A stretch of 8,132 bases of DNA, from contig JACDBQ010000895.1 in assembly GCA_013694845.1 (NCBI GenBank), positions 1 to 8,132 on the forward strand, written 5' to 3'. The position numbers and the translations under genes are program-made. This DNA is from Acidobacteriota bacterium. GTDB lineage: Bacteria; Acidobacteriota; Vicinamibacteria; Vicinamibacterales; 2-12-FULL-66-21. How positions within the stretch are numbered: position 1 is the stretch's first letter; each line of letters starts with the position of its first letter. A model generated the notes under the pieces. It saw only the letters and a list, made by a program, of their open reading frames with translations. It did no database searches and had not been told where the DNA came from. Below, piece after piece: positions 1-6,411 of this stretch.

Positions 1-399
1 GTGTGGAGCAGTGGAGCTGGAGGCCGCACCGAAACCATGTCAGCCAGCGACCCGAGCTCCAGCTGTAGGTCAAGTCGGACGCGAGCACCGGCGTGAATCT
101 CGACGAGCTCGCTGACCGCTCGCTTGAATCCCGACACCTCGATCGTCTGATCTGGTACCGACCGATGACCAGCGGCGCCAGCACGTAGTGACCTTCACCA
201 TTCGTCCTGGTCTGAACAGGGCTGCCATTGTGGGCGGTGGCGGCCACGTGTGCGCCCGGCACGACGCCGCCGCTCGGATCGGTCACCCGGCCGGCGACGA
301 CCCCCTGGTCCTGCTATGCGAACGCGCGGGCCGCATGCACGAGCACGGCACAGAGGACGATGACGGAGCGAGTCAGCGTGGCAGCCCAACCTGCCGCAT
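1..399 (-). pseudogene. Broken N-terminal part of an Oar-like TonB-dependent receptor (partial, runs off left edge)
   Basis: Reading the minus strand gives a receptor leader in pieces. A hydrophobic signal segment (SVIVLCAVLVHAARAFA) is followed by a TAG stop at 314-316, then QDQGVVAGRVTDPSGGVVPG and on to VLAPLVIGRYQI. The reading frame changes at about 145-153, and the next frame continues TIEVSGFKRAVSELVEIHAG and LQLELGSLADMVSV to the window edge. This is the carboxypeptidase-regulatory-like fold that precedes the plug of Oar-type outer-membrane receptors, which import or bind large substrates with TonB energy. The spacing Y-x-I-x-I-x3-G-F is restored if about two bases near 148 are extra. 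The TAG sits where Gln normally follows the cleavage site, as expected from CAG to TAG. No ATG, GTG or TTG precedes the signal in its own frame; the ATG at 399-397 is in another frame, so the left boundary of the gene is a guess. The family call is from the motif pattern and is fairly secure; inactivity is inferred and could be a sequencing artefact. Confidence 0.65.
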
Positions 400-2316
400 T
401 ACGGCGTGAAATGCCGGCTCGACGGCGATCGCCTTGAACGGCGGGTATTGTGCCAACTGGCCGAATTCCACGGCGCGCTCCTCGGCGGCTCGCTGCAGCG
501 CCGCGAGTGCAGGGCCTTTCTCGCCGAGCGCATCGTGAATCAACGCAATGCCGAACCAGGAAACGTATTGATCGCGCCGGTGCGCCTCGAGCTCCTGCAA
601 TACCGCGCGCGCGTCGCGAGTCCGCCCGGCCGCCGCGTACGCATACCCCAGGTAGGCCTCGATCCGGGAGTTGTGCCCCTGCACAGGCCGGGCAGCCAGT
701 TCGAGCTCACGAATGCCGTCGTCCAAGCGGCCCATCGCCACGAACGTGATGCCAAGCTGAAAATGACCCCGATTCTGGCCAGGGCTCATCTCGAGCGCCT
801 GTCGCAATTCGCTGATCGCACGGTCGTACTGCCCCGCGGCACTGTAGGCGGATCCGACTGACACTTGTGCGTTCACCGAAAGAGGGTCGAGTTTTCGCGC
901 ACGTTCGGCCGCGGCAACCGCCTCTGCGAACCGGCCTCGCCGCAAGAGCGAGCTCGTCAATGCCGCGGGAAAATCATCGCGTACGCCTTGCAATTCGATC
1001 GCCCTCCTCAGGGCCTCGTCGCCCTCGTCCCAGCGCCAGTAATAGAGGCTGAGGATCTGACCCAAGGCGATGTGGGCCTGGGCCAGCGTTGAATCGAGCT
1101 GCAGCGCCTTACGTGCCGCGGCCTCTGCCTTCGGGATCGCCTGGTGCGGCGAGAACGGACCGCCGAACAGGAATTGAACCTGGACCAGGGCCAGCTCCGC
1201 ATAGGCTTCAGCGAAGTCGGGCTGGGTCGCGATCGCCTCTTCGAAATACGCCACCGCCCTGCTGAAGCCATCATGTCGCTGCTGGCCCTTCGCCGTCAGC
1301 CCTTTGACGTAAGCGTCATACGCCTGCGGATTGATCACTGGTGCGGTCCGCCCTGCAACCGGCTCTGGCCGGCCGGCTGCTTCGGCGACGTCTGATGCGA
1401 TGCGTTGCTGCAGGCCGAGCATGTGGCTCAAATCGCCGTCGTAGGATTTGCCCCATTCAACTCGATCGGTTGCCGCCCGACTGAGCTGGGCGGTGACACG
1501 AAACCCGTTTCCGGACGTCGTGACGGTCCCCGACACGACCCCATCGACCGGCAGCTCTCGTCCGATCTCGGGGAGCCGCTTGGTGGTGTTCTTGTATTGC
1601 CGCGCCGTCGTTCGAGAGATCACGTCGAGACCGGGCACTTGCCCGAGATGCATCGTCACGGCGTCCGTGACGCTATCGACCAGGTAGTCCTGGGTGGCAT
1701 TCCCGGTGAGGTTCTCGAACGGGAGTACGACGACGGCGAGGATCGGTTCTGTCCCCGCACGCAGTGGCTGCCATGCACCGCGCTGATAGAGAGCCCCTGC
1801 CACGGCCACGATCGCAAGCAGCAGCACGCCAGCTGCTTGCCACGTAGCGTGCCGGAACCGCGAGAACGTCGGGGTCGCGGGCTCCTTCACAGCGACAGAT
1901 GCCTGCTGGGCCGGATCGGGGCGCAGCGAGTCGTCCGGGGGCGGGTCCACAGAAACGGACGTGGATACCGGATCAGGCCCGGACGCGGTGACTGACGCGA
2001 CGAATCGATAGCCGCGGCGTGGGAGCGTTTCGATGAATCGCGGGTTCTCGGCCGAGTCGTCCAGGGCTTCGCGCAGCTTGCGAACAGCGCTGTTCAACCC
2101 GACCTCGAAATCCACGAAGGTATCCGATGTCCAGAGCACCTGGCGAAGCTCGTCGCGTGTGACCACCTCGCCTGGACGACCCAGCAGTGTTCTGAGGATC
2201 TGGAACGACTGCTCAGGGAGGCGGACCTTCAGGCCATGCCGGCGCAGCTCACCGGAACCACCGTCGAGTTCGAAAACGCCGAAGCGGAACACCGGCGGCA
2301 GCGACGACATTTTCAC
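373..2316 (-). CDS. CadC-like membrane regulator: winged helix, TM segment, TolB-N-like domain, TPR repeats
   Basis: This 647-residue one-component transcription regulator is complete. Residues about 10-109 form an OmpR/PhoB-type winged helix (FGVFELD start, RPGEVVTRDELRQVLW, DFEVGLNSAVRKLREAL, ending FIETLPRRGYRFVA). A Pro/Ser-rich linker follows, then one membrane span at about 159-177. Residues 192-315 (LAVVVLPFENLTGN through VVSGTV and the AQLSRAATDRVEWGKSY region) resemble the TolB N-terminal domain seen in this regulator class. From about 333 onward there are repeated TPR helices (such as AVAYFEEAIATQPDFAEAYA and AAERARKLDPLSVNAQ). The layout puts DNA binding in the cytoplasm and a putative sensor or scaffold domain outside the membrane. 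The start is GTG at 2316 or ATG at 2310 two codons later; neither has a clear Shine-Dalgarno sequence. It is divergent from the propeller array and its 3' end overlaps or abuts the receptor remnant. The ligand and targets are unknown. Confidence 0.9.
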   Translation of the reverse strand: MKMSSLPPVFRFGVFELDGGSGELRRHGLKVRLPEQSFQILRTLLGRPGEVVTRDELRQVLWTSDTFVDFEVGLNSAVRKLREALDDSAENPRFIETLPRRGYRFVASVTASGPDPVSTSVSVDPPPDDSLRPDPAQQASVAVKEPATPTFSRFRHATWQAAGVLLLAIVAVAGALYQRGAWQPLRAGTEPILAVVVLPFENLTGNATQDYLVDSVTDAVTMHLGQVPGLDVISRTTARQYKNTTKRLPEIGRELPVDGVVSGTVTTSGNGFRVTAQLSRAATDRVEWGKSYDGDLSHMLGLQQRIASDVAEAAGRPEPVAGRTAPVINPQAYDAYVKGLTAKGQQRHDGFSRAVAYFEEAIATQPDFAEAYAELALVQVQFLFGGPFSPHQAIPKAEAAARKALQLDSTLAQAHIALGQILSLYYWRWDEGDEALRRAIELQGVRDDFPAALTSSLLRRGRFAEAVAAAERARKLDPLSVNAQVSVGSAYSAAGQYDRAISELRQALEMSPGQNRGHFQLGITFVAMGRLDDGIRELELAARPVQGHNSRIEAYLGYAYAAAGRTRDARAVLQELEAHRRDQYVSWFGIALIHDALGEKGPALAALQRAAEERAVEFGQLAQYPPFKAIAVEPAFHAVMRQVGLPR

Positions 2317-2529
2317 ATGGGTTTTTGAAGTGGGTCAGAGTCTAGCGCGTTCACTCTCCCAGCGCCAATCAGACGCTACTGTAAACCCCGTTCCCTCAGC
2401 CACTTGGCAAGTCAGACGCAAAGCAGCGGCGAATCACTGGCGAGCCGCTCACGGACATGGCCAAATGCGTTCACCAGATCGACCGCGCCCCGTGACGGGG
2501 CGCGTCGGATTTGTGGTTACAGGAGTCCC
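2317..2529. promoter_or_regulatory. Divergent intergenic region between regulator and propeller array
   Basis: This 213-base gap lies between the regulator start and the array's first start codon, so promoters for both directions should lie here. On the minus strand TTGGCG (2363-2368) and TAGACT (2339-2344) are separated by 18 bases, each matching four of six bases of the sigma-70 boxes and ending about 28 bases before the regulator ATG. This is a weak prediction. I found no convincing pair for the plus strand. A reading frame in phase with gene A extends back to 2404, but it has no signal-peptide character and no ribosome site, so I treat this stretch as non-coding. Confidence 0.4.
2484..2504 (+). 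promoter_or_regulatory. GC-rich perfect hairpin upstream of gene A
   Basis: CGCGCCCC and GGGGCGCG pair perfectly over 8 bp around a 5-base GTGAC loop, ending 25 bases before the gene A start codon. There is no T-run, so it is not a typical intrinsic terminator for either strand. It may be an operator dyad or a stable structure in the 5' leader. The structure is seen directly; the role is unknown. Confidence 0.4.
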
Positions 2530-3609
2530 ATGACAGCCATTACACGCCCCCGACGCTTGTCGCTCGTTTCAACCCTGCTAGTTCTGGCCCTGGGCTGGTT
2601 CGCGGCACCGCATGCCAGCCAGGGCGGAGCCAACAACGGATTCCTACTCTTCACCACCGATCGAGACAATCCGAGCAACGCGGGAATGTGCCCCGACTGC
2701 GAGGAGATCTACCGCATGTCTCCCGACGGCAGTGAACCGACGCGCCTCACCTTCGGTGGCGCCGACTACCAGGCCATTCCCTACAACAACACCGGCGCCG
2801 ACTGGTCGCACAGCAAGAAGTTGATCGCGTTCCATAGCAACCGGATCGGCCGCATTCCCCAGATCCACCTGATGAACCACGACGGCAGTGACGACCACCT
2901 TCTGGTCAGCCTGCCAAGGGGCGGGATGTTTCCGAGCTTCTCTCAGAGCGGCAATGAGCTCTGCTTCAATCCTCAGCCGGTCTCCCAGGCAAACCCCCGC
3001 CGGGACATTTACATCGCGAACGTGCACGGTGAGGGCGTGACGAACCTCACGAGCCCGGGTCAGTTGCCGGGCGAGCCGGGAAGCTTCAACGACAACTTCC
3101 GGTGCGACTGGTCGCCGAAGAGCAACGCCATCGCCTTTTCGAGCAACCGGCACGACCCCGCCGGGGCGGTTCGGAACGACGAGATCTACGTCATCAATGC
3201 GGACGGGTCCGATCTCGTGCGGCTTACGGGCAACGCCGAGAGCGGTGTCCCGGGTTCGGACGTGAACCCGGCCTGGTCGCCAAAAGGCGATCGCATCGCC
3301 TTCGAGAGCAACCGCACCGGCCAACCGGAGATCTGGGTCATGAACGCGGACGGCTCCGAGCCGACCCGGTTGACGAACTTCGAGGCGGAGCCGACCCCAA
3401 GCAACGTGAGCGTCACGAAACCGACCTGGTCACCGACGGGAGACCGGATCGCATTCCATCGCCGCGTGGGGCTGCATGCAATGCGTGGCCACTTCGAGAT
3501 CTACACGATGAACGCGGACGGCACCGACCTCCGGCAGATCACGCTCACCAAATCGCCCGGCTTCAGCGGTTTCCCAAGCTGGGGCAAGTGGTCTAACTCA
3601 CACCGATAA
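2530..3609 (+). CDS. Secreted PD40 (TolB-like) six-bladed beta-propeller protein (unit A)
   Basis: The 359-residue product begins with a signal peptide (basic MTAITRPRRL, hydrophobic LVSTLLVLALGWFAA, probable cleavage after APHAS or nearby). The start at 2530 is chosen because AGGAG lies at 2521-2525 and the signal peptide begins exactly here; an in-frame extension to 2404 lacks both. The rest is PD40/WD40-like repeats: the M/I-N-x-DGS turn occurs at about residues 63-68, 115-120, 222-227, 271-276 and 327-332, a degenerate one (NVHGEG) at 164-169, and the W-S-P-x-G type turn at 91, 193, 248 and 300. This suggests a six-bladed propeller like the C-terminal domain of TolB, but with no TolB N-terminal domain and no Tol-Pal genes nearby, so it should not be called TolB. 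A CPDC motif (C54, C57) lies in the first blade. Probable role is extracytoplasmic binding; no catalytic residues are recognised. Confidence 0.88.
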   Translation: MTAITRPRRLSLVSTLLVLALGWFAAPHASQGGANNGFLLFTTDRDNPSNAGMCPDCEEIYRMSPDGSEPTRLTFGGADYQAIPYNNTGADWSHSKKLIAFHSNRIGRIPQIHLMNHDGSDDHLLVSLPRGGMFPSFSQSGNELCFNPQPVSQANPRRDIYIANVHGEGVTNLTSPGQLPGEPGSFNDNFRCDWSPKSNAIAFSSNRHDPAGAVRNDEIYVINADGSDLVRLTGNAESGVPGSDVNPAWSPKGDRIAFESNRTGQPEIWVMNADGSEPTRLTNFEAEPTPSNVSVTKPTWSPTGDRIAFHRRVGLHAMRGHFEIYTMNADGTDLRQITLTKSPGFSGFPSWGKWSNSHR

Positions 3610-3686
3610 AGCGGATCGACGATTCAGGGCTAACGCGCAGGCCGCCCGGAACGGGCATCACAAGTCATCCTCTGGAGATTCACAAC

Positions 3687-4031
3687 ATGTCGCGACTCAC
3701 CGCGCCGTCGTCGCCCGTCGCACTTCTCCGGATCATCACGGTCGCTGCGACCAGTCGCGCGGCGGGCGTAGCGGCCCTCTCTGCGGTCATCGCGATCAGC
3801 GCCGTGCACGCGCCGCGCGGAGAGGGCGTCGGCACGCTCGTGTACGTCGTGCACCAGGAGGCGGATTTCTGGCCGCAGCCGGCCGGCCTGGCGTTGATGC
3901 ATCCGGACGGTTCCAGCCAGTTACGACTCACCTATGGCCCAGATATCGAACCGGCGTGGTCGCCTGACGGTTCCAAGATCGCGTTCTCGCGGTCGTCGGC
4001 CGGTCAACTTGACCAATCATCCGTCGAGTGA
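3687..4031 (+). pseudogene. Truncated, frameshifted PD40 propeller relic (unit B)
   Basis: The 114-residue frame has a start with TGGAG nine bases upstream, a hydrophobic export signal (about residues 12-41, ending near AVHA) and the beginning of a propeller: LVYVVHQEAD, then LMHPDGSSQLRLTYGPDIEP and AWSPDGSKIAFSRSSAG. It then reads out of frame into QLDQSSVE and stops. In another frame, from about 4003, the expected blade continuation appears (VNLTNHPSSDSSPKGG to about 4050), so the sequence lost roughly a dozen residues of a blade plus a non-multiple of three bases. No further blades follow before gene C, so the original protein was probably far longer. It resembles units A, C and E. A short exported peptide might still be made, but a folded propeller is not possible from one blade. 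Confidence is high that this is a propeller fragment and moderate that it is non-functional. Confidence 0.7.
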
Positions 4032-4173
4032 CAGCTCACCAAAGGGAGGGATCGCCATGCGCTCAATCACGTCCGGCTTCACCAGTCACATCGAAACCAG
4101 CGGCGAACTACGTGCGAACCCCGCGGGGGCGTCCGTCAATCGCTCTCGCAATCACGCCACGACAGGAGAACAA
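4032..4173 (+). other. Spacer with relic blade sequence before gene C
   Basis: The first part (to about 4066) still resembles a propeller blade in the frame of gene C (SSPKGGIAMRS compared with WSPKGDRIAF in unit A). An ATG at 4057 follows a GGGAGGG purine stretch and is in frame with gene C, so it could serve as an upstream start. The residues it would add (4057-4173) have no signal-peptide character, so I read the stretch as leftover sequence from unit B. No terminator or promoter is evident. Confidence 0.4.
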
Positions 4174-5952
4174 ATGTTGACCAGCCCACGCCCTCGGACG
4201 GCCATGAGGACGGTCATGCGCATCATCACAGACATGCCGATGTCCCCCATTCACGTCGCACGGGCCGCGTGCCTCGTGGCGATCGTTGCTCTCTCTGGTG
4301 CGGTGGCGGCGGCACAGACTCAGAGTGGTGCCACCAGATCCGTGCTGGCCTACACGGCGTCCTACTGCGAGTGCTCAGGCGGGTGCCCGGCCTTCTGCGC
4401 ATCGCCCAATGCCAGCCTGATCGTGACCCCGTTCTGGCACAGTACTGGGCCATCGGACGCTTCCCCCTCCTGGTCACCCGACGGGACGCTGATCGCGTTC
4501 ACGAGCGACCGCGAGATCGTGGTCGCGGATGTGACGAGCGGCGCTCGTGTCAATGTGACGAACACGGCCAGCGGCGAATACGAGCCATCCTGGTCCCCGG
4601 ACGGGTACCGGATCGCCTTCGTCAGCGATCGCGGTGCAGAGACGGCACTCTATGTCATGAACACCAACGGATCGGGCGTCGTCCGCCTCATTGGAGATGG
4701 TCTCGTTCGCTCATCGTCGCGATCAACGTGGTCGCCCGACAGCACCGTCATCGGGTTCGATTGCCAAGTCGAGATCGGAAACGACGATATCTGCGCGATC
4801 GCCAGCGACGGCTCGAACTTCCGCCGCCTGACATACGACGCTGCACCAGACGTCAACCCCACTTGGTCACCCGACGGTCAACGTATCGCTTTTGCCACCG
4901 GCCGATTTGCGGCCGATCAACTGCAGCTCGCCGCCATGAACGCCGACGGCAGTGATGTGTCGCGACTCGGCGATGGCATCTCCGGCTGGCGTCCCGCATG
5001 GTCCACCGACGGGACCCAGATCGCATTCGAAGGACCGAGCCTCGGCGGCTATTCGCCTCCGGACGTGTACACGATTAATGCCGACGGTTCCGGCATGACG
5101 TTCATTGTGGAATATGCCGGGTCCCCTTCCTGGACCTCCGGATCGGGGCTGTTAGTCCCCTCCTTCACGACGTCGTGCAACGGCCTCACGTGCAGCTTTG
5201 ACGCGTCCGGTTCTGTCGGCACGATTGCGAATTACACGTGGGATTTTGGGGACGGCGGCAGCGCGTCCGGTATCACGCCCATTCACACGTATGCTGTCGG
5301 GGGTTCGAAGACGGTTGCGCTCACGACCACGGATGAGAGCGGCAGGAGCCGCACGATGAGTGTGATCGTTCGCCTGAACCTGCCGCCGGTCGCCAAGTTC
5401 ACGGCGGCGTGCGACGGGCTCACGTGCCTGTTCGACTGGACCGGCACGTCCGATCCGGATGGGACCGGCCTTTCGATTTGGTTCGATTGGGGCTCGCCCG
5501 GGGTCTACAACTGGGTGACCGTCAGCGCTTCCTCGGCACGCCTCACGTATCCGGCGCCAGGAACTTACACGGCAGGCATCCGCGTTGGCGATGACTCCGG
5601 TGCCATGGCCACCGCCAGCCAGACGTTCACGCTCGGGACTCCTGACATGCACGTCGGCGATCTCGACCTGACGAACACCGGACAGAACACCTGGCAGGCA
5701 ACAATCGCCATACATGATGCCGGCCATCAGCCGGTCTCACAGGCGACCGTGACGATTTCTACCGGCGGCGGTACGGCGTCTTGCAGAACCGACCTCCCCG
5801 GGCGGTGTGTGGTCTCGAACATCCGGCTCGGACAAAAGGGAAGCGTCACCGTGAAGAACGTGACGCAAACGAGATTCGCCTACAAGCCAACGAGCAACCA
5901 CGATCCCGATGGCGACAGCAATGGGACCGTCATCGTCGCTTCCAGGCAATAA
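4174..5952 (+). CDS. Secreted PD40 propeller with two PKD domains and conserved C-terminal domain (unit C)
   Basis: From the ATG at 4174 (AGGAG at 4164-4168) the product has 592 residues; the frame is open back to 3934 and a start at 4057 is possible. Starts at 4216, 4234 or 4240 would give a tidier signal peptide, as the hydrophobic core is at about residues 31-47 with cleavage after AVAAA. The propeller spans about 56-322, with WSP[DT]-type turns at 100, 140, 186, 231 and 276. A cysteine cluster C65, C67, C71, C75 lies in the first blade. PKD1 (about 327-400) has YTWDFGDG and PKD2 (403-487) is degenerate, with FDWGSPG in place of FGDG. Both have a CX4C pair before the first strand pair. Residues 492-592 form a domain (HVGDLDL, W507, C537, C545, ending NHDPDGDSNGT) shared with unit D. 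It is an exported binding protein with no protease or glycosidase motifs. It is followed after 18 bases by the unit D lipoprotein start, so co-transcription is likely. Confidence 0.85.
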   Translation: MLTSPRPRTAMRTVMRIITDMPMSPIHVARAACLVAIVALSGAVAAAQTQSGATRSVLAYTASYCECSGGCPAFCASPNASLIVTPFWHSTGPSDASPSWSPDGTLIAFTSDREIVVADVTSGARVNVTNTASGEYEPSWSPDGYRIAFVSDRGAETALYVMNTNGSGVVRLIGDGLVRSSSRSTWSPDSTVIGFDCQVEIGNDDICAIASDGSNFRRLTYDAAPDVNPTWSPDGQRIAFATGRFAADQLQLAAMNADGSDVSRLGDGISGWRPAWSTDGTQIAFEGPSLGGYSPPDVYTINADGSGMTFIVEYAGSPSWTSGSGLLVPSFTTSCNGLTCSFDASGSVGTIANYTWDFGDGGSASGITPIHTYAVGGSKTVALTTTDESGRSRTMSVIVRLNLPPVAKFTAACDGLTCLFDWTGTSDPDGTGLSIWFDWGSPGVYNWVTVSASSARLTYPAPGTYTAGIRVGDDSGAMATASQTFTLGTPDMHVGDLDLTNTGQNTWQATIAIHDAGHQPVSQATVTISTGGGTASCRTDLPGRCVVSNIRLGQKGSVTVKNVTQTRFAYKPTSNHDPDGDSNGTVIVASRQ

Positions 5953-5959
5953 AGGGCCG

Positions 5960-5966
5960 AAGGAGG
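5960..5966 (+). promoter_or_regulatory. Strong Shine-Dalgarno sequence for the unit D lipoprotein
   Basis: AAGGAGG lies four bases before the ATG at 5971 and is the best ribosome site in the window. It fixes the lipoprotein start and shows that translation into the broken unit D region is probably efficient. Confidence 0.75.
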
Positions 5967-5970
5967 TCTT

Positions 5971-6411
5971 ATGAAGTCAGGCATCGTCGTTCTCACGGTC
6001 GCAGCGGTGGCGTTGGCGGGCTGCTCCGACCGGTCCCCGGTGGCGCCGGATGTTCCGGGTACGGCTGACGGCGCAGGAATGCCGGGCAACGCCAGACCGA
6101 CGGTTGCTCCAGGCATCTACGAGCTCTCCTTCCTCGACCTCGGCCAACCTGTGGAAAGTCTCCCAGTCGGCAACGAGGTGACTCACAAAGCGTGGGTTCT
6201 GAATGCGTCGACTGGCATTGCTGTCACCGACGGCGCGGTGACATTCCAGTACTGCTCGCGCAGCGGGCGCAAAGATGAATCCGGATGGCAGCGGCGTTCG
6301 GCAACTGAAGGCGGGTACGGCCGCCGAGTACCCGTCCTGGTCACCCGACGGTGCGCGGATCGCAGTGGATGTGGCGCTGTACTTCAATTACCCCGTGGCG
6401 CCATTGATTGA
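5971..6411 (+). CDS. Truncated Ig-like lipoprotein leader running out of frame (unit D, 5' piece)
   Basis: The 146-residue frame starts with a clear lipoprotein signal: MKSG, a hydrophobic core and lipobox LAGC with C18 as the lipidated residue. Residues about 48-100 (GIYELSFLDLG, LPVGNEVTHKAWVLNASTGI and VTFQYCSRSGR) look like the start of a bacterial Ig-like strand domain. After about residue 101 (6273) the sequence loses any domain character, and the meaningful reading switches to another frame as a PD40/PKD protein beginning MNPDGSG at 6275. The Ig-like domain is therefore cut mid-fold. The 3' 137 bases of this frame overlap the next gene and are probably meaningless. The unit appears to be the head of one gene joined to the body of another. 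As an expressed product it would be a short outer- or inner-membrane lipoprotein with a nonsense tail. Confidence 0.6.
   Translation: MKSGIVVLTVAAVALAGCSDRSPVAPDVPGTADGAGMPGNARPTVAPGIYELSFLDLGQPVESLPVGNEVTHKAWVLNASTGIAVTDGAVTFQYCSRSGRKDESGWQRRSATEGGYGRRVPVLVTRRCADRSGCGAVLQLPRGAID

Noticed and set aside
1405..1995. Long plus-strand frame (196 codons) opposite the regulator
   Set aside because: It is antisense to a clearly conserved winged-helix/TolB-N region, has an Arg/Gly-rich composition typical of GC-rich shadow frames, and shows no domain or ribosome site.
2404..2529. N-terminal extension of unit A
   Set aside because: The added residues would precede a complete signal peptide, and the good AGGAG site supports the start at 2530.
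2644..3324. Minus-strand frame of 226 codons opposite unit A
   Set aside because: The opposite strand encodes well-formed PD40 blades; the repeated patterns here only mirror those repeats.
2530..3609. Calling unit A tolB
   Set aside because: It has the propeller repeats but no TolB N-terminal domain and no tolQRA or pal neighbours; TolB-like propellers are widespread in unrelated secreted proteins.
3644..3656. GCCCG-GAA-CGGGC hairpin after unit A as a terminator
   Set aside because: The stem is only 5 bp and no T-run follows; expected by chance in GC-rich DNA.
5152..5727. Minus-strand frame of 191 codons opposite the PKD domains of unit C
   Set aside because: Shadow of the PKD-coding strand; Arg-rich, with no signal, motif or start context.
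6271..6277. Programmed ribosomal frameshift at the AAAG before 6275
   Set aside because: No strong slippery heptamer or clear downstream pseudoknot is visible, and the lipoprotein Ig-like domain is cut mid-fold, which favours a deletion junction.
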